Assembly (NCBI GenBank): GCA_000985875.1
Contig: CCRI01000006.1
Span: 220,882-284,881 of the forward strand
DNA length: 64,000 nt
Reading direction: 5' to 3'
Source: Neorhizobium galegae bv. officinalis
GTDB taxonomy: Bacteria > Pseudomonadota > Alphaproteobacteria > Rhizobiales > Rhizobiaceae
The translations under genes and the position numbers were made by a program. The notes beneath the pieces are model-generated. The model saw nothing but the letters and a program-made list of their open reading frames with translations, was not told where the DNA came from and ran no database searches. This document shows, piece after piece, positions 7,626 to 16,256 of the stretch. Within the stretch, counting starts at the first letter, position 1. Every line of letters starts with the position of its first letter.

Positions 7626-9665
7626 TCACCCCGCCCGGTTCTCGTGAAAGTGATTGTAGATCTGCTTGGCGACGGCCTCCGAAATGCCCTCGACCGCCAT
7701 GAGGTCGGTCAGGCCGGCGCGCGACACCGCCTTCGCCGTGCCGAAATGCTGCAGGAGCTTGCGCTTGCGGCCGGGCCCGATCCCGGAAATCTCGTCGAGC
7801 GGATTCTTGACCATCTCCTTCTTGCGGCGCGCCCGGTGTGAGCCGATCGCGAAACGATGGGCCTCGTCGCGCATGCGCTGGATGAAGTAGAGGACCGGAT
7901 CGCGCGGCGGCAGCGAGAAGTCGGATCGCCCGTCGGCAAAGAACCGCTCGCGGCCGGCATCGCGGTCGACGCCCTTGGCGACGCCGATCGCGGTCACCAC
8001 GTCGCGGATGCCGAGTTCGTCGAGAATGGCCCGCACAGCGGTCATCTGCCCCTGGCCGCCGTCGATCAGGATCACGTCCGGCCAGGCGGGGAAGGCGGCA
8101 TCTGCAGCATCCTCGGCGCTCGTGGACGCCGCGGCGGTACGGTCCGGAATGCCCTCTTCCTTGAGGAGGCGGCTGAAGCGACGGGTCATCACCTCGCGCA
8201 TCATGCCAAAGTCGTCGCCGGGGGTGATGTCGGTCGATTTGATGTTGAACTTGCGGTACTGGCTCTTCACGAAACCTTCCGGCCCCGCCACGACCATGCC
8301 GCCGACCGCATTGGTGCCCATGATATGCGAGTTGTCGTAGATCTCGATCCGGCGCGGCACGAAGGACAGGCCGAAGGTCTCGGCGAGCCCCTGCAGCAGG
8401 CGCGCCTGCGACGAGGTTTCGGCGAGCCGGCGGCCATGCGCCTCGCGGGCGTTCGCGAGAACATGGTCCGTCAGGTCCTTCTTCTCGCCCCGCTGCGGCA
8501 CGGAGATCGTCACCTTGTGGCCGGCTTTCTCGCAAAACGCCTGGGCGAGCAAATCCTGTTCCTCGACGGTTTCCGACAGCAGAATCTGCTTCGGTACCGG
8601 CTTGTCGTCATAGAACTGCGCCAGGAAGGCGTTGAGCACTTCCGGGCCGGAAAGCTGCGGATCGGCCTTCGGGAAATAGGCGCGGTTGCCCCAGTTCTGC
8701 CCGGTCCTGAAGAAGAACACCTGGATGCAGGAGAGGCCGCCCTCGTTGTAGATGGCGAAGACATCCGCCTCCTCGACGCCGGCCGGGTTGATGCCCTGAT
8801 GGCTCTGGACGTGGCTGAGCGCCGCCAGGCGGTCGCGATAGACTGCGGCGCGCTCGAAATCCAGGTCCTCGGAAGCTTCCGCCATCTGGCGGGCGATCGC
8901 CGACTTGACGTTCTGGCTCTTGCCGGAGAGGAAATCCTTCGCTTCGCCGACCAGCGCCGCATAACCCTCGTCGCTGATCTCGCGGGTGCAGGGTCCGGAA
9001 CAGCGCTTGATCTGAAAGAGCAGGCATGGACGGGTGCGGGTTTCGAACACGCTGTCGGTGCAGGTGCGTAAGAGGAACGCGCGCTGCAGCGAGTTGATGG
9101 TGCGGCCGACGGCGGCAGCCGAAGCGAACGGGCCGAAATAATCGCCCTTGCGCGCCCGCGCGCCGCGATGCTTGAAGATCGCCGGCGCCCGGTGGTCGCC
9201 GGTGATCATGATATAGGGAAACGACTTGTCGTCGCGCAGCAGAACGTTGAAACGCGGCCGCAGGCGCTTGATCAGATTGGCTTCGAGCAGCAGCGCCTCG
9301 GTTTCCGTCCGCGTCGTGACGAATTCCATGTGGGTGGTTTCACGCACCATCTTGGCGATGCGGTTGGAATGGACGCGGCCCTGCGCATAATTGCCGACGC
9401 GCTTCTTGAGACTGCGCGCCTTGCCGACGTAAAGCACATCCTGCGCGTCGTTGAACATCCGGTAGACGCCCGGCGCATTCGGCAGGTGCTTGACGAATTC
9501 GGCGATCAGATCGGCGCCCTTCAGCCCCGTCTCGTTCTTCCAGCCCTCGTTCCAGTCGATCGGCGCGGCGGGGCCTTGGCTCGGTTCTGCCACGACCACA
9601 TCGTCGTCGTCTTCTTCCGTCTCGTCATAGAGAACGCCGCCGTCGGGCAGCTTCGTTCCGTTCAT
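7626..9665 (-). CDS. uvrC: Excinuclease ABC subunit C
   Basis: The product has 679 residues from the chosen start. UvrC makes both incisions in nucleotide excision repair with UvrA and UvrB. Visible in order are an acidic N-terminal extension, the GIY-YIG domain (PGVYRMF...[14 protein letters not shown]), four cysteines ([13 protein letters not shown], then RCSGPC) that in other UvrC proteins hold an iron-sulfur cluster, the UVR motif ([13 protein letters not shown]), the RNase H-like nuclease ([11 protein letters not shown]) and C-terminal helix-hairpin-helix motifs. The ATG at 9665 has GGAG eight bases upstream and starts [10 protein letters not shown]; further in-frame ATGs reach 9716 without a better site. 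Confidence 0.96.
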   Translation of the reverse strand: MNGTKLPDGGVLYDETEEDDDDVVVAEPSQGPAAPIDWNEGWKNETGLKGADLIAEFVKHLPNAPGVYRMFNDAQDVLYVGKARSLKKRVGNYAQGRVHSNRIAKMVRETTHMEFVTTRTETEALLLEANLIKRLRPRFNVLLRDDKSFPYIMITGDHRAPAIFKHRGARARKGDYFGPFASAAAVGRTINSLQRAFLLRTCTDSVFETRTRPCLLFQIKRCSGPCTREISDEGYAALVGEAKDFLSGKSQNVKSAIARQMAEASEDLDFERAAVYRDRLAALSHVQSHQGINPAGVEEADVFAIYNEGGLSCIQVFFFRTGQNWGNRAYFPKADPQLSGPEVLNAFLAQFYDDKPVPKQILLSETVEEQDLLAQAFCEKAGHKVTISVPQRGEKKDLTDHVLANAREAHGRRLAETSSQARLLQGLAETFGLSFVPRRIEIYDNSHIMGTNAVGGMVVAGPEGFVKSQYRKFNIKSTDITPGDDFGMMREVMTRRFSRLLKEEGIPDRTAAASTSAEDAADAAFPAWPDVILIDGGQGQMTAVRAILDELGIRDVVTAIGVAKGVDRDAGRERFFADGRSDFSLPPRDPVLYFIQRMRDEAHRFAIGSHRARRKKEMVKNPLDEISGIGPGRKRKLLQHFGTAKAVSRAGLTDLMAVEGISEAVAKQIYNHFHENRAG

Positions 9666-10347
9666 TCCATAGTCTCCGCTGGACATCGACATCCGGCCAT
9701 CACCGATTCGAACCATGCGCCCATGACATGTGCCGGAGACCGGCTGCTTGTCAAAATATAGCGCTGAAGCGGCCCGATTCCCTGCGCAAAGGCCGCTGCC
9801 GGAGAAATAGTGTCTTGCGGCAAATTTTGAAAGCGCTGGCGAGAATTCTGCTCCGGGCTCTTGACGAAGGCCGAAATGGCCGCTCCCGAGGTGGAATATT
9901 CAAGGCAGAAATCCGGCGGCAGGCGCCGCCGGCTCTGCCCGTTCGCCAGCGGAGATGGGAAATACGTCCGTGTTGCTGCTCATATTTCGGTTTCTACAAG
10001 CGATTGATCCGTTTTTGTTGCGAATACAAGTCGAACTTGGTGAGTGGACCCTGCGCCGGTTCGGGTCTGCAGGTGTATTGACTGAGTTGTGCTTTCGATT
10101 TAAGAAGTAGTTTATCAATGTAAAAATATTTATATTCCAAGTAAGTATTGATTAAGGTTAATCAAACGTGTGTTGCGATACAGCAACATCCAATTTTGGC
10201 CTTCTGTGCGCCACAATCAATTCACATTTCGGCTCTTTCTATTCCTCAATTGACCTCCACATTCCGTTTCAGCGAGCAGGGAACAAATGTGTCGCCAACC
10301 ATGTTGTCGCGGCGAATTCCCGGCGCAGCAGTAAAAGGAGAAAATGT
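9666..10347. other. Intergenic region upstream of porin gene
   Basis: About 680 bases lie between the divergent uvrC and porin genes. No open frame here has a convincing start, ribosome site or family. The left part is GC-rich and holds a hairpin CCGGCGGC/GCCGCCGG at 9913-9932. From about 10085 the DNA turns AT-rich, which suits a strong promoter region. It includes the palindrome at 10148-10165 and a shorter inverted repeat TGTTGC-N6-GCAACA at 10171-10188. Confidence 0.6.
10148..10165. promoter_or_regulatory. 18-bp perfect palindrome upstream of porin gene
   Basis: TTGATTAAGGTTAATCAA has 8-bp arms around a GG centre, about 180 bases before the porin ATG. Its outer TTGAT/ATCAA halves look like Fnr/FixK half-sites, but the spacing is 8 rather than 4, so that assignment does not hold. 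The binder is unknown. Confidence 0.45.
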
Positions 10348-10983
10348 ATGCGTACTCTCATCGCAACTCTGATGGCCTCGGCAGCCAGCTTCATCGCCAT
10401 CTCTGCGGCCAATGCCGCTGATGCCGTCGAACAAATTCCGCAGGCCCCGGTTGCAGTCGAAGAGCCGGCCCCGGCCGCCAGCTGGCAGGGTTTCTATCTC
10501 GGTGGTTACGGTCAGTATGACTGGGGTCGCTTCGGTAGCGGCGACCGTGACGGCCAGTTCGGCGGCGGTGCCTATACGGGCTACAACTTCCAGAGCGGTT
10601 CGATCGTTTACGGTGTCGAAGCAGACGTCGGTTATAACGGCACGAAGAGCACCACGGATGATGGCTTTGAAGGCAAGGCCGGCTGGAACGGCTCTGTTCG
10701 CGGCCGCGTCGGCTACGACCTCAACCCCTTCCTGATCTACGGTACGGCCGGTGTCGCCCTGCAGGACAACGAACTGCGCGACGCGACTTCGTCCGACAAC
10801 AAGACCGCCGTCGGTTACACGGTCGGTGCCGGTGCCGAAGCCTTCGTCACCAACAACATCACCGCTCGTGTCGAATACCGTTACACGGATTTCGGTTCGG
10901 ATAGCTACTCGCTCGATTCCGGTTCGGTTTCGAAGGGCTTCGACGATCACAGCGTCAAGGTCGGTATCGGCGTGAAGTTCTAA
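10348..10983 (+). CDS. Outer membrane beta-barrel protein (Omp25/RopB type)
   Basis: The product has 211 residues. A cleavable signal peptide (1-24, ending ANAA) precedes a short Pro/Ala-rich linker and an eight-stranded barrel pattern: WQGFYLGGYGQYDWG, then the glycine-rich strand GGGAYTGYNFQSG, and the terminal strand VKVGIGVKF ending in Phe, the outer membrane assembly signal. This is the family of Brucella Omp25/Omp31 and Rhizobium RopB. The ATG at 10348 has AAGGAG seven bases upstream. A strong terminator follows. The likely role is envelope integrity. Codon use is strongly biased, which suits high expression. Confidence 0.92.
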   Translation: MRTLIATLMASAASFIAISAANAADAVEQIPQAPVAVEEPAPAASWQGFYLGGYGQYDWGRFGSGDRDGQFGGGAYTGYNFQSGSIVYGVEADVGYNGTKSTTDDGFEGKAGWNGSVRGRVGYDLNPFLIYGTAGVALQDNELRDATSSDNKTAVGYTVGAGAEAFVTNNITARVEYRYTDFGSDSYSLDSGSVSKGFDDHSVKVGIGVKF

Positions 10984-11010
10984 TTTCGATAGCCTTAACA
11001 GGCTGGGGAA

Positions 11011-11039
11011 AGCCCGGGCTTCGGCCCGGGCTTTTTTTT
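11011..11039 (+). terminator. Rho-independent terminator after porin gene
   Basis: A 9-bp perfect stem AGCCCGGGC/GCCCGGGCT with a TTCG tetraloop is followed by eight Ts. It ends the porin transcript. Confidence 0.95.
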
Positions 11040-11042
11040 GTT

Positions 11043-11639
11043 TCAGGCCGCCGATTTCATGGCGGAATAGGAGGCGAAACGCTTGGCGAAGACATCCGGC
11101 CAGGACGCCAGCTCAGGCCGGCCCTCGGCCCATTGCCCGTTGAAGCGCAGATCGAGGTAACCGATCAGCGCGGCCAGCGCGAAATGGCCGCCATGCAGCT
11201 TCTTGCCTGTCTTCGGCAGGTTGGTCTCCAGGTGATCGAGTCCGCGCACCACCTTGCTCCACTGTTTGTCGATCCAAGGCTGGTGGACCTTGTCCTCGTC
11301 GCGCGAGCGGCGCTCGTAGACGATCGCCAGCAGGCAATCCATCATGCCGTCGCAAAGCGCTTCCAGCACTTCCGCCTCGGTGCGCTTCGCATCCTTCTTC
11401 GGATAGAGCTTGCCGCCCGACTGGCGATCGAGCCAGTGCATGATCGCTATGCTGTCGTAGATCGGCGGCTCGCCATCACGGATCAGCACCGGAATCTTGC
11501 CGAGCGGATTGTTGTCGATGAGCTCCGGCGGTGCGGCGTTGGTATCGGTCTTCACCTCGGCGATCTGGATGCCGAGATGGCGCGCCGCCATGCGCACCTT
11601 GGCCGAATAGGGCGAGGCCGGGGAATACAGCAGCTTCAT
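11043..11639 (-). CDS. Glutathione S-transferase family protein
   Basis: The 198-residue product has an N-terminal thioredoxin-like domain starting KLLYSPASPYSAKVRMAA, where the Ser in SPYS can activate the thiol. The NPLGKIPVLI cis-Pro segment and YDSIAIMHWLD follow. The C-terminal part is helical. It is unlike the GST at 2651, which has the [13 protein letters not shown] start. The ATG at 11639 has GAAGGA upstream. It lies close to the RNase T2 gene on the same strand (23 bases) and may be cotranscribed. Substrate is unknown. Confidence 0.88.
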   Translation of the reverse strand: MKLLYSPASPYSAKVRMAARHLGIQIAEVKTDTNAAPPELIDNNPLGKIPVLIRDGEPPIYDSIAIMHWLDRQSGGKLYPKKDAKRTEAEVLEALCDGMMDCLLAIVYERRSRDEDKVHQPWIDKQWSKVVRGLDHLETNLPKTGKKLHGGHFALAALIGYLDLRFNGQWAEGRPELASWPDVFAKRFASYSAMKSAA

Positions 11640-11662
11640 GGTCGTGTCCTTCTCGATAAATG

Positions 11663-12328
11663 TCAGCGTGCGGGCGGCAGGGTGATCTGGCTGATCCGGC
11701 AGCCGTCACGATCGACCTCGGCGCAATCGCGGAACTGCAGATCCTTGGTGAGGCAGATGCGCACTTCCTCCAATTGCCGGCCCTCGCAGCTCGTCGAAAT
11801 GCCGCGCCGGCTCATGCCCGGATTGACGGCGAGGAACTTGTCTTCGATTTGGTCTGCCGACAGCGTCACGGCCGTGTCGCCGTGGGACAGGTCGGCGGGC
11901 AGTTTGACCCGCGAAAAGGCGTCACGCAGCTTGCCGAAATAATCACGCTGGCTGAGCCCGGTGCAGCTTCCGTGCTTGCGCCACTGATGGCCGATCAGGC
12001 CCATCGACGGCATGATGTCGAACAGCGGTTGGCCGAGCGATTGCGGCACGCGGCCCGGTTCCTTCGTTTCGCAGAAATCCGGATAGCCCTTTTCGTATTG
12101 CGGCCACAGCCCGTGGACGATGAAGCGGAAGTCCTTGTCCGTGCTGCATTGCTGGTCGTTCTTGCCGCCGTTCTGCGAAGCGCAGAAGGTTGGCGACCAG
12201 GAAAGCGACAGGACGTAGAAATCGAACTGTCCCGCGTGATCCTGGCGATTGTCCGGTCGGCGCTCCTGGGCGGCGGCCGTGGACGCAAAAAGCGCGAGAA
12301 AAAGGAAAGCGATAAATCGGTTGGTCAT
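11663..12328 (-). CDS. Ribonuclease T2 family protein, secreted
   Basis: The 221-residue product has a signal peptide at about 1-20 (ending STAAAQ), so it should act in the periplasm. Both catalytic segments are present: CAS-1 FIVHGLWPQYEKG and CAS-2 HQWRKHGSCTG, each with its histidine, plus cysteines likely paired in the oxidising periplasm. T2 enzymes cleave single-stranded RNA to 3'-phosphates through a cyclic intermediate, usually for nutrient salvage. The ATG at 12328 begins the signal peptide; longer forms run into the rlmJ end and lack a ribosome site. Confidence 0.93.
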   Translation of the reverse strand: MTNRFIAFLFLALFASTAAAQERRPDNRQDHAGQFDFYVLSLSWSPTFCASQNGGKNDQQCSTDKDFRFIVHGLWPQYEKGYPDFCETKEPGRVPQSLGQPLFDIMPSMGLIGHQWRKHGSCTGLSQRDYFGKLRDAFSRVKLPADLSHGDTAVTLSADQIEDKFLAVNPGMSRRGISTSCEGRQLEEVRICLTKDLQFRDCAEVDRDGCRISQITLPPAR

Positions 12329-12378
12329 CGGCCAGCCCCCTGCAATGCGCGGCACCATGGGCGGGAAGCCTCGCCCGG

Positions 12379-13257
12379 TCAAGACTCCGAATCGAGGTCG
12401 CTGTCGACAGTCTCGCCAGTCAGCCAGAAGGCTCGCTGCGAGGCGAACCGATCCTGCGCCAGGATGGTTTTCAAGGTTGGCAGAAGCGCATGCAGCTCGT
12501 CCTTCAGCGTGAAGGGCGGGTTGACGATGATGAGCCCGGAGCCGGACAGCCCGGTTGTCTCGCGGTCGCTTTGAACGGTCAATTCGGCGCACAGCATCTT
12601 GGGGATTTCCAGCGCCTTCAGGTCATCGTGGAAGGCCCTGAGGGGAGCACCCTTCTTGATCGGATACCAGAGGCAGAAGGTGCCGCCCTGAAAGCGGCGC
12701 CAGCCGGTCGACAGACCTTTCACCAGCCGCCTGTATTCGCCTTCTTCCTCGAAAGGCGGATCGACGAGCACGATTCCGCGCTTTTCCTTCGGCGGCAGAT
12801 GGGCGCCGAGCGCCAGCCAGCCGTCGAGTTCGGTGGCGCGCACCTGGAAATCGCCTTCGAACAGATTGTGCAGGCGGTTGAAATCCTCCGGATGCAGTTC
12901 CATCGCGGACAACCGATCCTGCGGGCGGAACAGCATGCGGGCAAGTTTTGGCGAGCCGGGATAGAGTTTCAGTGCGCCGGTTGGATTCAGCTCCCTGACC
13001 GCCGTCAGATAGGGTTCCAGCAGGTCTGCGACCTTTGCCGGCAGTTCCGCGTCCATCAGCCGGCCGATGCCGTCGCGCCATTCGCCGGTCTTCTGCGCCT
13101 CGTCCGAGGAAAGGTCGTAGAGCCCGATGCCGGCATGGGTATCCAGCACCCGAAACGCCTTGTCCTTATTCTGGGCATAACGGATCAACCGCGCCAGGAC
13201 CGCGTGTTTGAGGACATCGGCGAAATTGCCCGCGTGATAGATGTGCCGGTAGTTCAT
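12379..13257 (-). CDS. rlmJ: 23S rRNA (adenine2030-N6)-methyltransferase
   Basis: The 292-residue product is near the family's usual length. The start NYRHIYHAGNFADVLKHAVL is the RlmJ hallmark. The SAM-binding segment VLDTHAGIGLYDL and the catalytic DPPFEEEGEY motif (DPPF of N6-adenine methyltransferases) are intact. It modifies A2030 of 23S rRNA. It lies upstream of RNase T2 and divergent from the molybdenum oxidoreductase. Confidence 0.95.
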   Translation of the reverse strand: MNYRHIYHAGNFADVLKHAVLARLIRYAQNKDKAFRVLDTHAGIGLYDLSSDEAQKTGEWRDGIGRLMDAELPAKVADLLEPYLTAVRELNPTGALKLYPGSPKLARMLFRPQDRLSAMELHPEDFNRLHNLFEGDFQVRATELDGWLALGAHLPPKEKRGIVLVDPPFEEEGEYRRLVKGLSTGWRRFQGGTFCLWYPIKKGAPLRAFHDDLKALEIPKMLCAELTVQSDRETTGLSGSGLIIVNPPFTLKDELHALLPTLKTILAQDRFASQRAFWLTGETVDSDLDSES

Positions 13258-13340
13258 CGTTGCTGGTGTCTCGCTTGAATTAAATTGATGCGCTGCAAAT
13301 CACGCTTTTTGCGGACGTCAGCTTGCAATATAGAAAACCC

Positions 13341-15494
13341 ATGAACGTTGCGACCCCGATTACCGCGAAAACCCCAATCGCCCTGGAAAAGTCCGGCCAC
13401 AATTCGGTCGGCCATACCGTCTGTCCGCACGACTGTCCGTCAGCCTGCGCGCTGGACATAGATCTCACCGCCGACGGCAGGATCGGCCGGGTGCGTGGCG
13501 CTGCCGACAACAGCTATACGGCCGGCGTCATCTGCGCCAAGGTCGCCCGTTATTCCGAACGGCTCTACCATCCCGGCCGGCTGACGCACCCGAAGCGCCG
13601 CTTGGGCGCCAAGGGCGAGGGGGCTTGGCAGGAGATCCCTTGGGAGGCCGCTCTCGACGAGATCGCCGACGCCTTCGTCAAGGCCGAGGCGAAACACGGG
13701 TCGGAGGCGGTCTGGCCCTATTTCTATGCGGGTACGATGGGCCAGGTGCAGCGCGATTCGATCGAGCGCCTGCGACACGCGAAAAAGTATTCCGGCTTCT
13801 TCGGCACGATCTGCACCAACATGGCCTGGACCGGTTACGTGATGGGCACCGGCGCATTGCGTGGACCCGATCCGCGCGAGATGGCGAAATCCGATTGCGT
13901 GGTGATCTGGGGCACCAATGCCGTTTCCACCCAGGTCAACGTCATGACCCATGCGGTGAAGGCCCGCAAGGAACGCGGTGCCAAGATCGTCGTCATCGAC
14001 ATCTACGACAACCCGACCATGAAACAGGCGGACATGGCGCTGACCGTGCGCCCCGGCACCGATGCCGCACTTGCCTGCGCCGTCATGCATATCGCCTTCC
14101 GCGACGGATACGCCGATCGAGCCTACATGGCGCAATATGCCGACGATCCGGCTGGCCTCGAAGCGCATCTCAAGGCGAAGACGCCGGAATGGGCCTCCGC
14201 CATCACCGGCCTGTCGGTCGATGAGATCGAAACCTTCGCCCGCCTCGTCGGCACGACCCAGAAAACCTTTTTCCGGCTGGGCTACGGTTTTGCCCGCCAG
14301 AGGAACGGCACGGTTGCCATGCACGCGGCGCTGTCGATCGCGACAGTGCTCGGCTCCTGGCAATATGAGGGCGGCGGCGCTTTTCACAACAACGGCGAGA
14401 TCTTCCGGCTCAACAAGTCCGAACTGATGGGCACGGCCTATGCCGATCCGGATATCCGCCAGCTCGACCAGTCGCAGATCGGGCGGGTGCTGACCGGCGA
14501 TGCCGAGGCGCTGCGCCATGGCGGGCCGGTGACGGCACTGCTGATCCAGAACACCAACCCGATGAACGTCGCGCCGGAACAGCGCCTCGTCCGCCAGGGC
14601 TTCTTGCGCGACGACCTGTTCGTGGCGGTGCATGAGCAGTTCATGACCGATACGGCCGAGGTCGCCGACATCGTCCTGCCGGCCACCATGTTCGTCGAGC
14701 ATGACGATCTTTACCGTGCCGGTGGTCAGCAGCATATCCTGCTCGGGCCGAAGCTGGTCGAGCCGCCGTCGACGGTGCGAACCAACCTCTTCGTCATCGA
14801 GGAACTGGCAAAACGCCTCGGCGTCGATCATTTCCCCGGTTTCGGCCTCGACGAGCGCCAGCATATCGACCGCATCCTGAAGGCCAGCCATTGGGGCGCC
14901 TACGAGGATCTGGCGCGCGACAAATGGATCGACGCGCAGCCGGATTTCGAAACCGCGCACTACATCAAGGGCTTCGGTTATCCGGATGGAAAATTCCGCT
15001 TCCGGCCGGACTGGGCGAACGGCCCGTCGCCGGACAAGCCGCCGAAAAATGTCGGGCCGCTGGGACCGATTGCCGAACTGCCGGTCTTCCCCGACCAGGT
15101 CGACGTCATCGAGGTGGCGGACGAGGCGCATCCCTTCCGGCTGGCGACATCGCCCGCCCGCAGCTTCCTCAACTCCTCCTTCACCGAGACGAAGAGCTCC
15201 TATGAGCGGGAAGGGCGGCCGGAAGTGATGATCGAACCGACCGATGCGGAGCGCCTCGGCATCGTTGACGGTGATATCGTCCGGCTCGGCAATACCCGCG
15301 GCGAAATCCGCCTGCACGCGAAGCTCGTGGCCGGCGCGAGGCCGGGCGTGCTGATCGCCGAGGGGCTGTGGCCGAACCACAAACACCTCGACGGCGAGGG
15401 CATCAACGTGCTGACCGGCGCCGACGCCGTGGCGCCCTATGGCGGGGCGGCCTTCCACGACAACAAGGTATGGCTTCGCAAGGACGCAGCATGA
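13341..15494 (+). CDS. Molybdopterin-dependent oxidoreductase (bis-MGD, 4Fe-4S)
   Basis: The 717-residue product is a member of the DMSO reductase superfamily. The N-terminal iron-sulfur site is CPHDCPSAC with a fourth Cys in VICAKVARYSERL. The molybdopterin domain follows (WEAALDEIADAF, YFYAGTMGQVQRDS, VVIWGTNAVSTQVNV, GYGFARQRNG), and the dinucleotide-binding C-terminal domain includes RLATSPARSFLNSSF. There is no Tat signal, so it is probably cytoplasmic. Substrate is not predictable. The gene overlaps the Nudix gene by 4 bases, so the two form an operon. The moaD and moaE genes at 6-7 kb would supply its cofactor. Confidence 0.9.
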   Translation: MNVATPITAKTPIALEKSGHNSVGHTVCPHDCPSACALDIDLTADGRIGRVRGAADNSYTAGVICAKVARYSERLYHPGRLTHPKRRLGAKGEGAWQEIPWEAALDEIADAFVKAEAKHGSEAVWPYFYAGTMGQVQRDSIERLRHAKKYSGFFGTICTNMAWTGYVMGTGALRGPDPREMAKSDCVVIWGTNAVSTQVNVMTHAVKARKERGAKIVVIDIYDNPTMKQADMALTVRPGTDAALACAVMHIAFRDGYADRAYMAQYADDPAGLEAHLKAKTPEWASAITGLSVDEIETFARLVGTTQKTFFRLGYGFARQRNGTVAMHAALSIATVLGSWQYEGGGAFHNNGEIFRLNKSELMGTAYADPDIRQLDQSQIGRVLTGDAEALRHGGPVTALLIQNTNPMNVAPEQRLVRQGFLRDDLFVAVHEQFMTDTAEVADIVLPATMFVEHDDLYRAGGQQHILLGPKLVEPPSTVRTNLFVIEELAKRLGVDHFPGFGLDERQHIDRILKASHWGAYEDLARDKWIDAQPDFETAHYIKGFGYPDGKFRFRPDWANGPSPDKPPKNVGPLGPIAELPVFPDQVDVIEVADEAHPFRLATSPARSFLNSSFTETKSSYEREGRPEVMIEPTDAERLGIVDGDIVRLGNTRGEIRLHAKLVAGARPGVLIAEGLWPNHKHLDGEGINVLTGADAVAPYGGAAFHDNKVWLRKDAA

Positions 15495-16084
15495 CCGGGC
15501 GGGATGATCGGGTGAAGCTCGTTAGCGAAAAGACGTTGTCGGATGGGTGGACGCGGCTTTCGAGCTACGAACTCGATTACGCCGATCGCAGCGGCGAGAC
15601 GCACCGCCTGCATCGCGAAATCTACCATAAGTCCGAGGCCGCCTGCATCCTTCTCTACGATGCCCGGCGCGACATGGTCGTGCTGGTGAGGCAGTTTCGG
15701 CTGCCCGCCTATCTCACCGGCAAACCGGCATGGATGGTGGAGGTGCCGGCCGGGCTGCTGGACGAGGATCACCCGGAGGATGCGATCCGGCGCGAAGCGA
15801 TGGAGGAAACCGGCTATCGCCTGCGGGATGTGCGGTTTGTCTTCAAGGCCTTCATGTCGCCCGGCGCGATCACCGAACTCGTGCATTTCTTCCACGCGCC
15901 GGTCGACCTCTCCGACCGGGTGAACGGTGGCGGTGGTCTTGCCGAGGAGCACGAGGATATCGAGGTTCTCGAACTGCCGCTCGACGAGGCGGTCGCGATG
16001 ATCGGCACTGGCGAAATCATCGATGCGAAGACGATCATGATGCTGCAATGGGCGGTGATAAACCGGGCATCATTCACCACCTGA
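15491..16084 (+). CDS. Nudix hydrolase, probable ADP-ribose/sugar-nucleotide pyrophosphatase
   Basis: The 197-residue product has the full Nudix box G-x5-E-x7-REAMEETGY at about residues 89-110, with the metal-binding Glu pair. The segment VLVRQFRLPAYLTGKP upstream and FMSPGAITELVHFF downstream resemble ADP-ribose and GDP-mannose pyrophosphatases (NudF/NudK group). It starts at an ATG overlapping the stop of the molybdenum oxidoreductase (ATGA). The exact substrate is unknown. Confidence 0.9.
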   Translation: MTGRDDRVKLVSEKTLSDGWTRLSSYELDYADRSGETHRLHREIYHKSEAACILLYDARRDMVVLVRQFRLPAYLTGKPAWMVEVPAGLLDEDHPEDAIRREAMEETGYRLRDVRFVFKAFMSPGAITELVHFFHAPVDLSDRVNGGGGLAEEHEDIEVLELPLDEAVAMIGTGEIIDAKTIMMLQWAVINRASFTT

Positions 16085-16161
16085 TGTCCGTGCGGTGCCG
16101 CGCGGGCTGGAAACGCCGATCGGCGCGTTCGCCTGTTGTTTCAGACGCCGTATGATTGTGA

Positions 16162-16190
16162 CTTGACCTTGTGCGGCGCCGATTTCACAT
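16162..16190 (+). promoter_or_regulatory. Candidate sigma70 promoter for phnM-like gene
   Basis: CTTGAC and TCACAT are separated by exactly 17 bases, matching the rhizobial layout CTTGAC-N17-CTATAT perfectly at -35 but only partly at -10. It lies 67 bases before the phnM-like start. No complete Pho box was seen. Confidence 0.4.
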
Positions 16191-16256
16191 GATTGTCACG
16201 AATGGTGGCTAAGCGCTGCCTCTTGATAATCTTCCTTATATGGTCAGGAGAAAGCC

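Noticed and set aside
9690..9720. GGTTCGAATCGG on the minus strand, resembling a tRNA T-loop
   Set aside because: No acceptor stem, D-arm or anticodon arm can be folded around it; it lies at the start region of uvrC.
10148..10165. Possible FixK/Fnr box upstream of the porin
   Set aside because: The half-sites are spaced 8 bases apart rather than 4, so the site is listed only as a palindrome of unknown binder.
13440..15458. Long open frame (672 codons) on the minus strand opposite the molybdenum oxidoreductase
   Set aside because: It is a GC-rich antisense shadow: no ribosome site, low-complexity Arg/Asp/Gly-rich translation and no family, while the plus-strand protein is clearly real.
16190..16256. 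Possible Pho box upstream of the phnM-like gene
   Set aside because: Only a single TGTCAC-like half was found; the direct repeat spacing of PhoB sites is absent.
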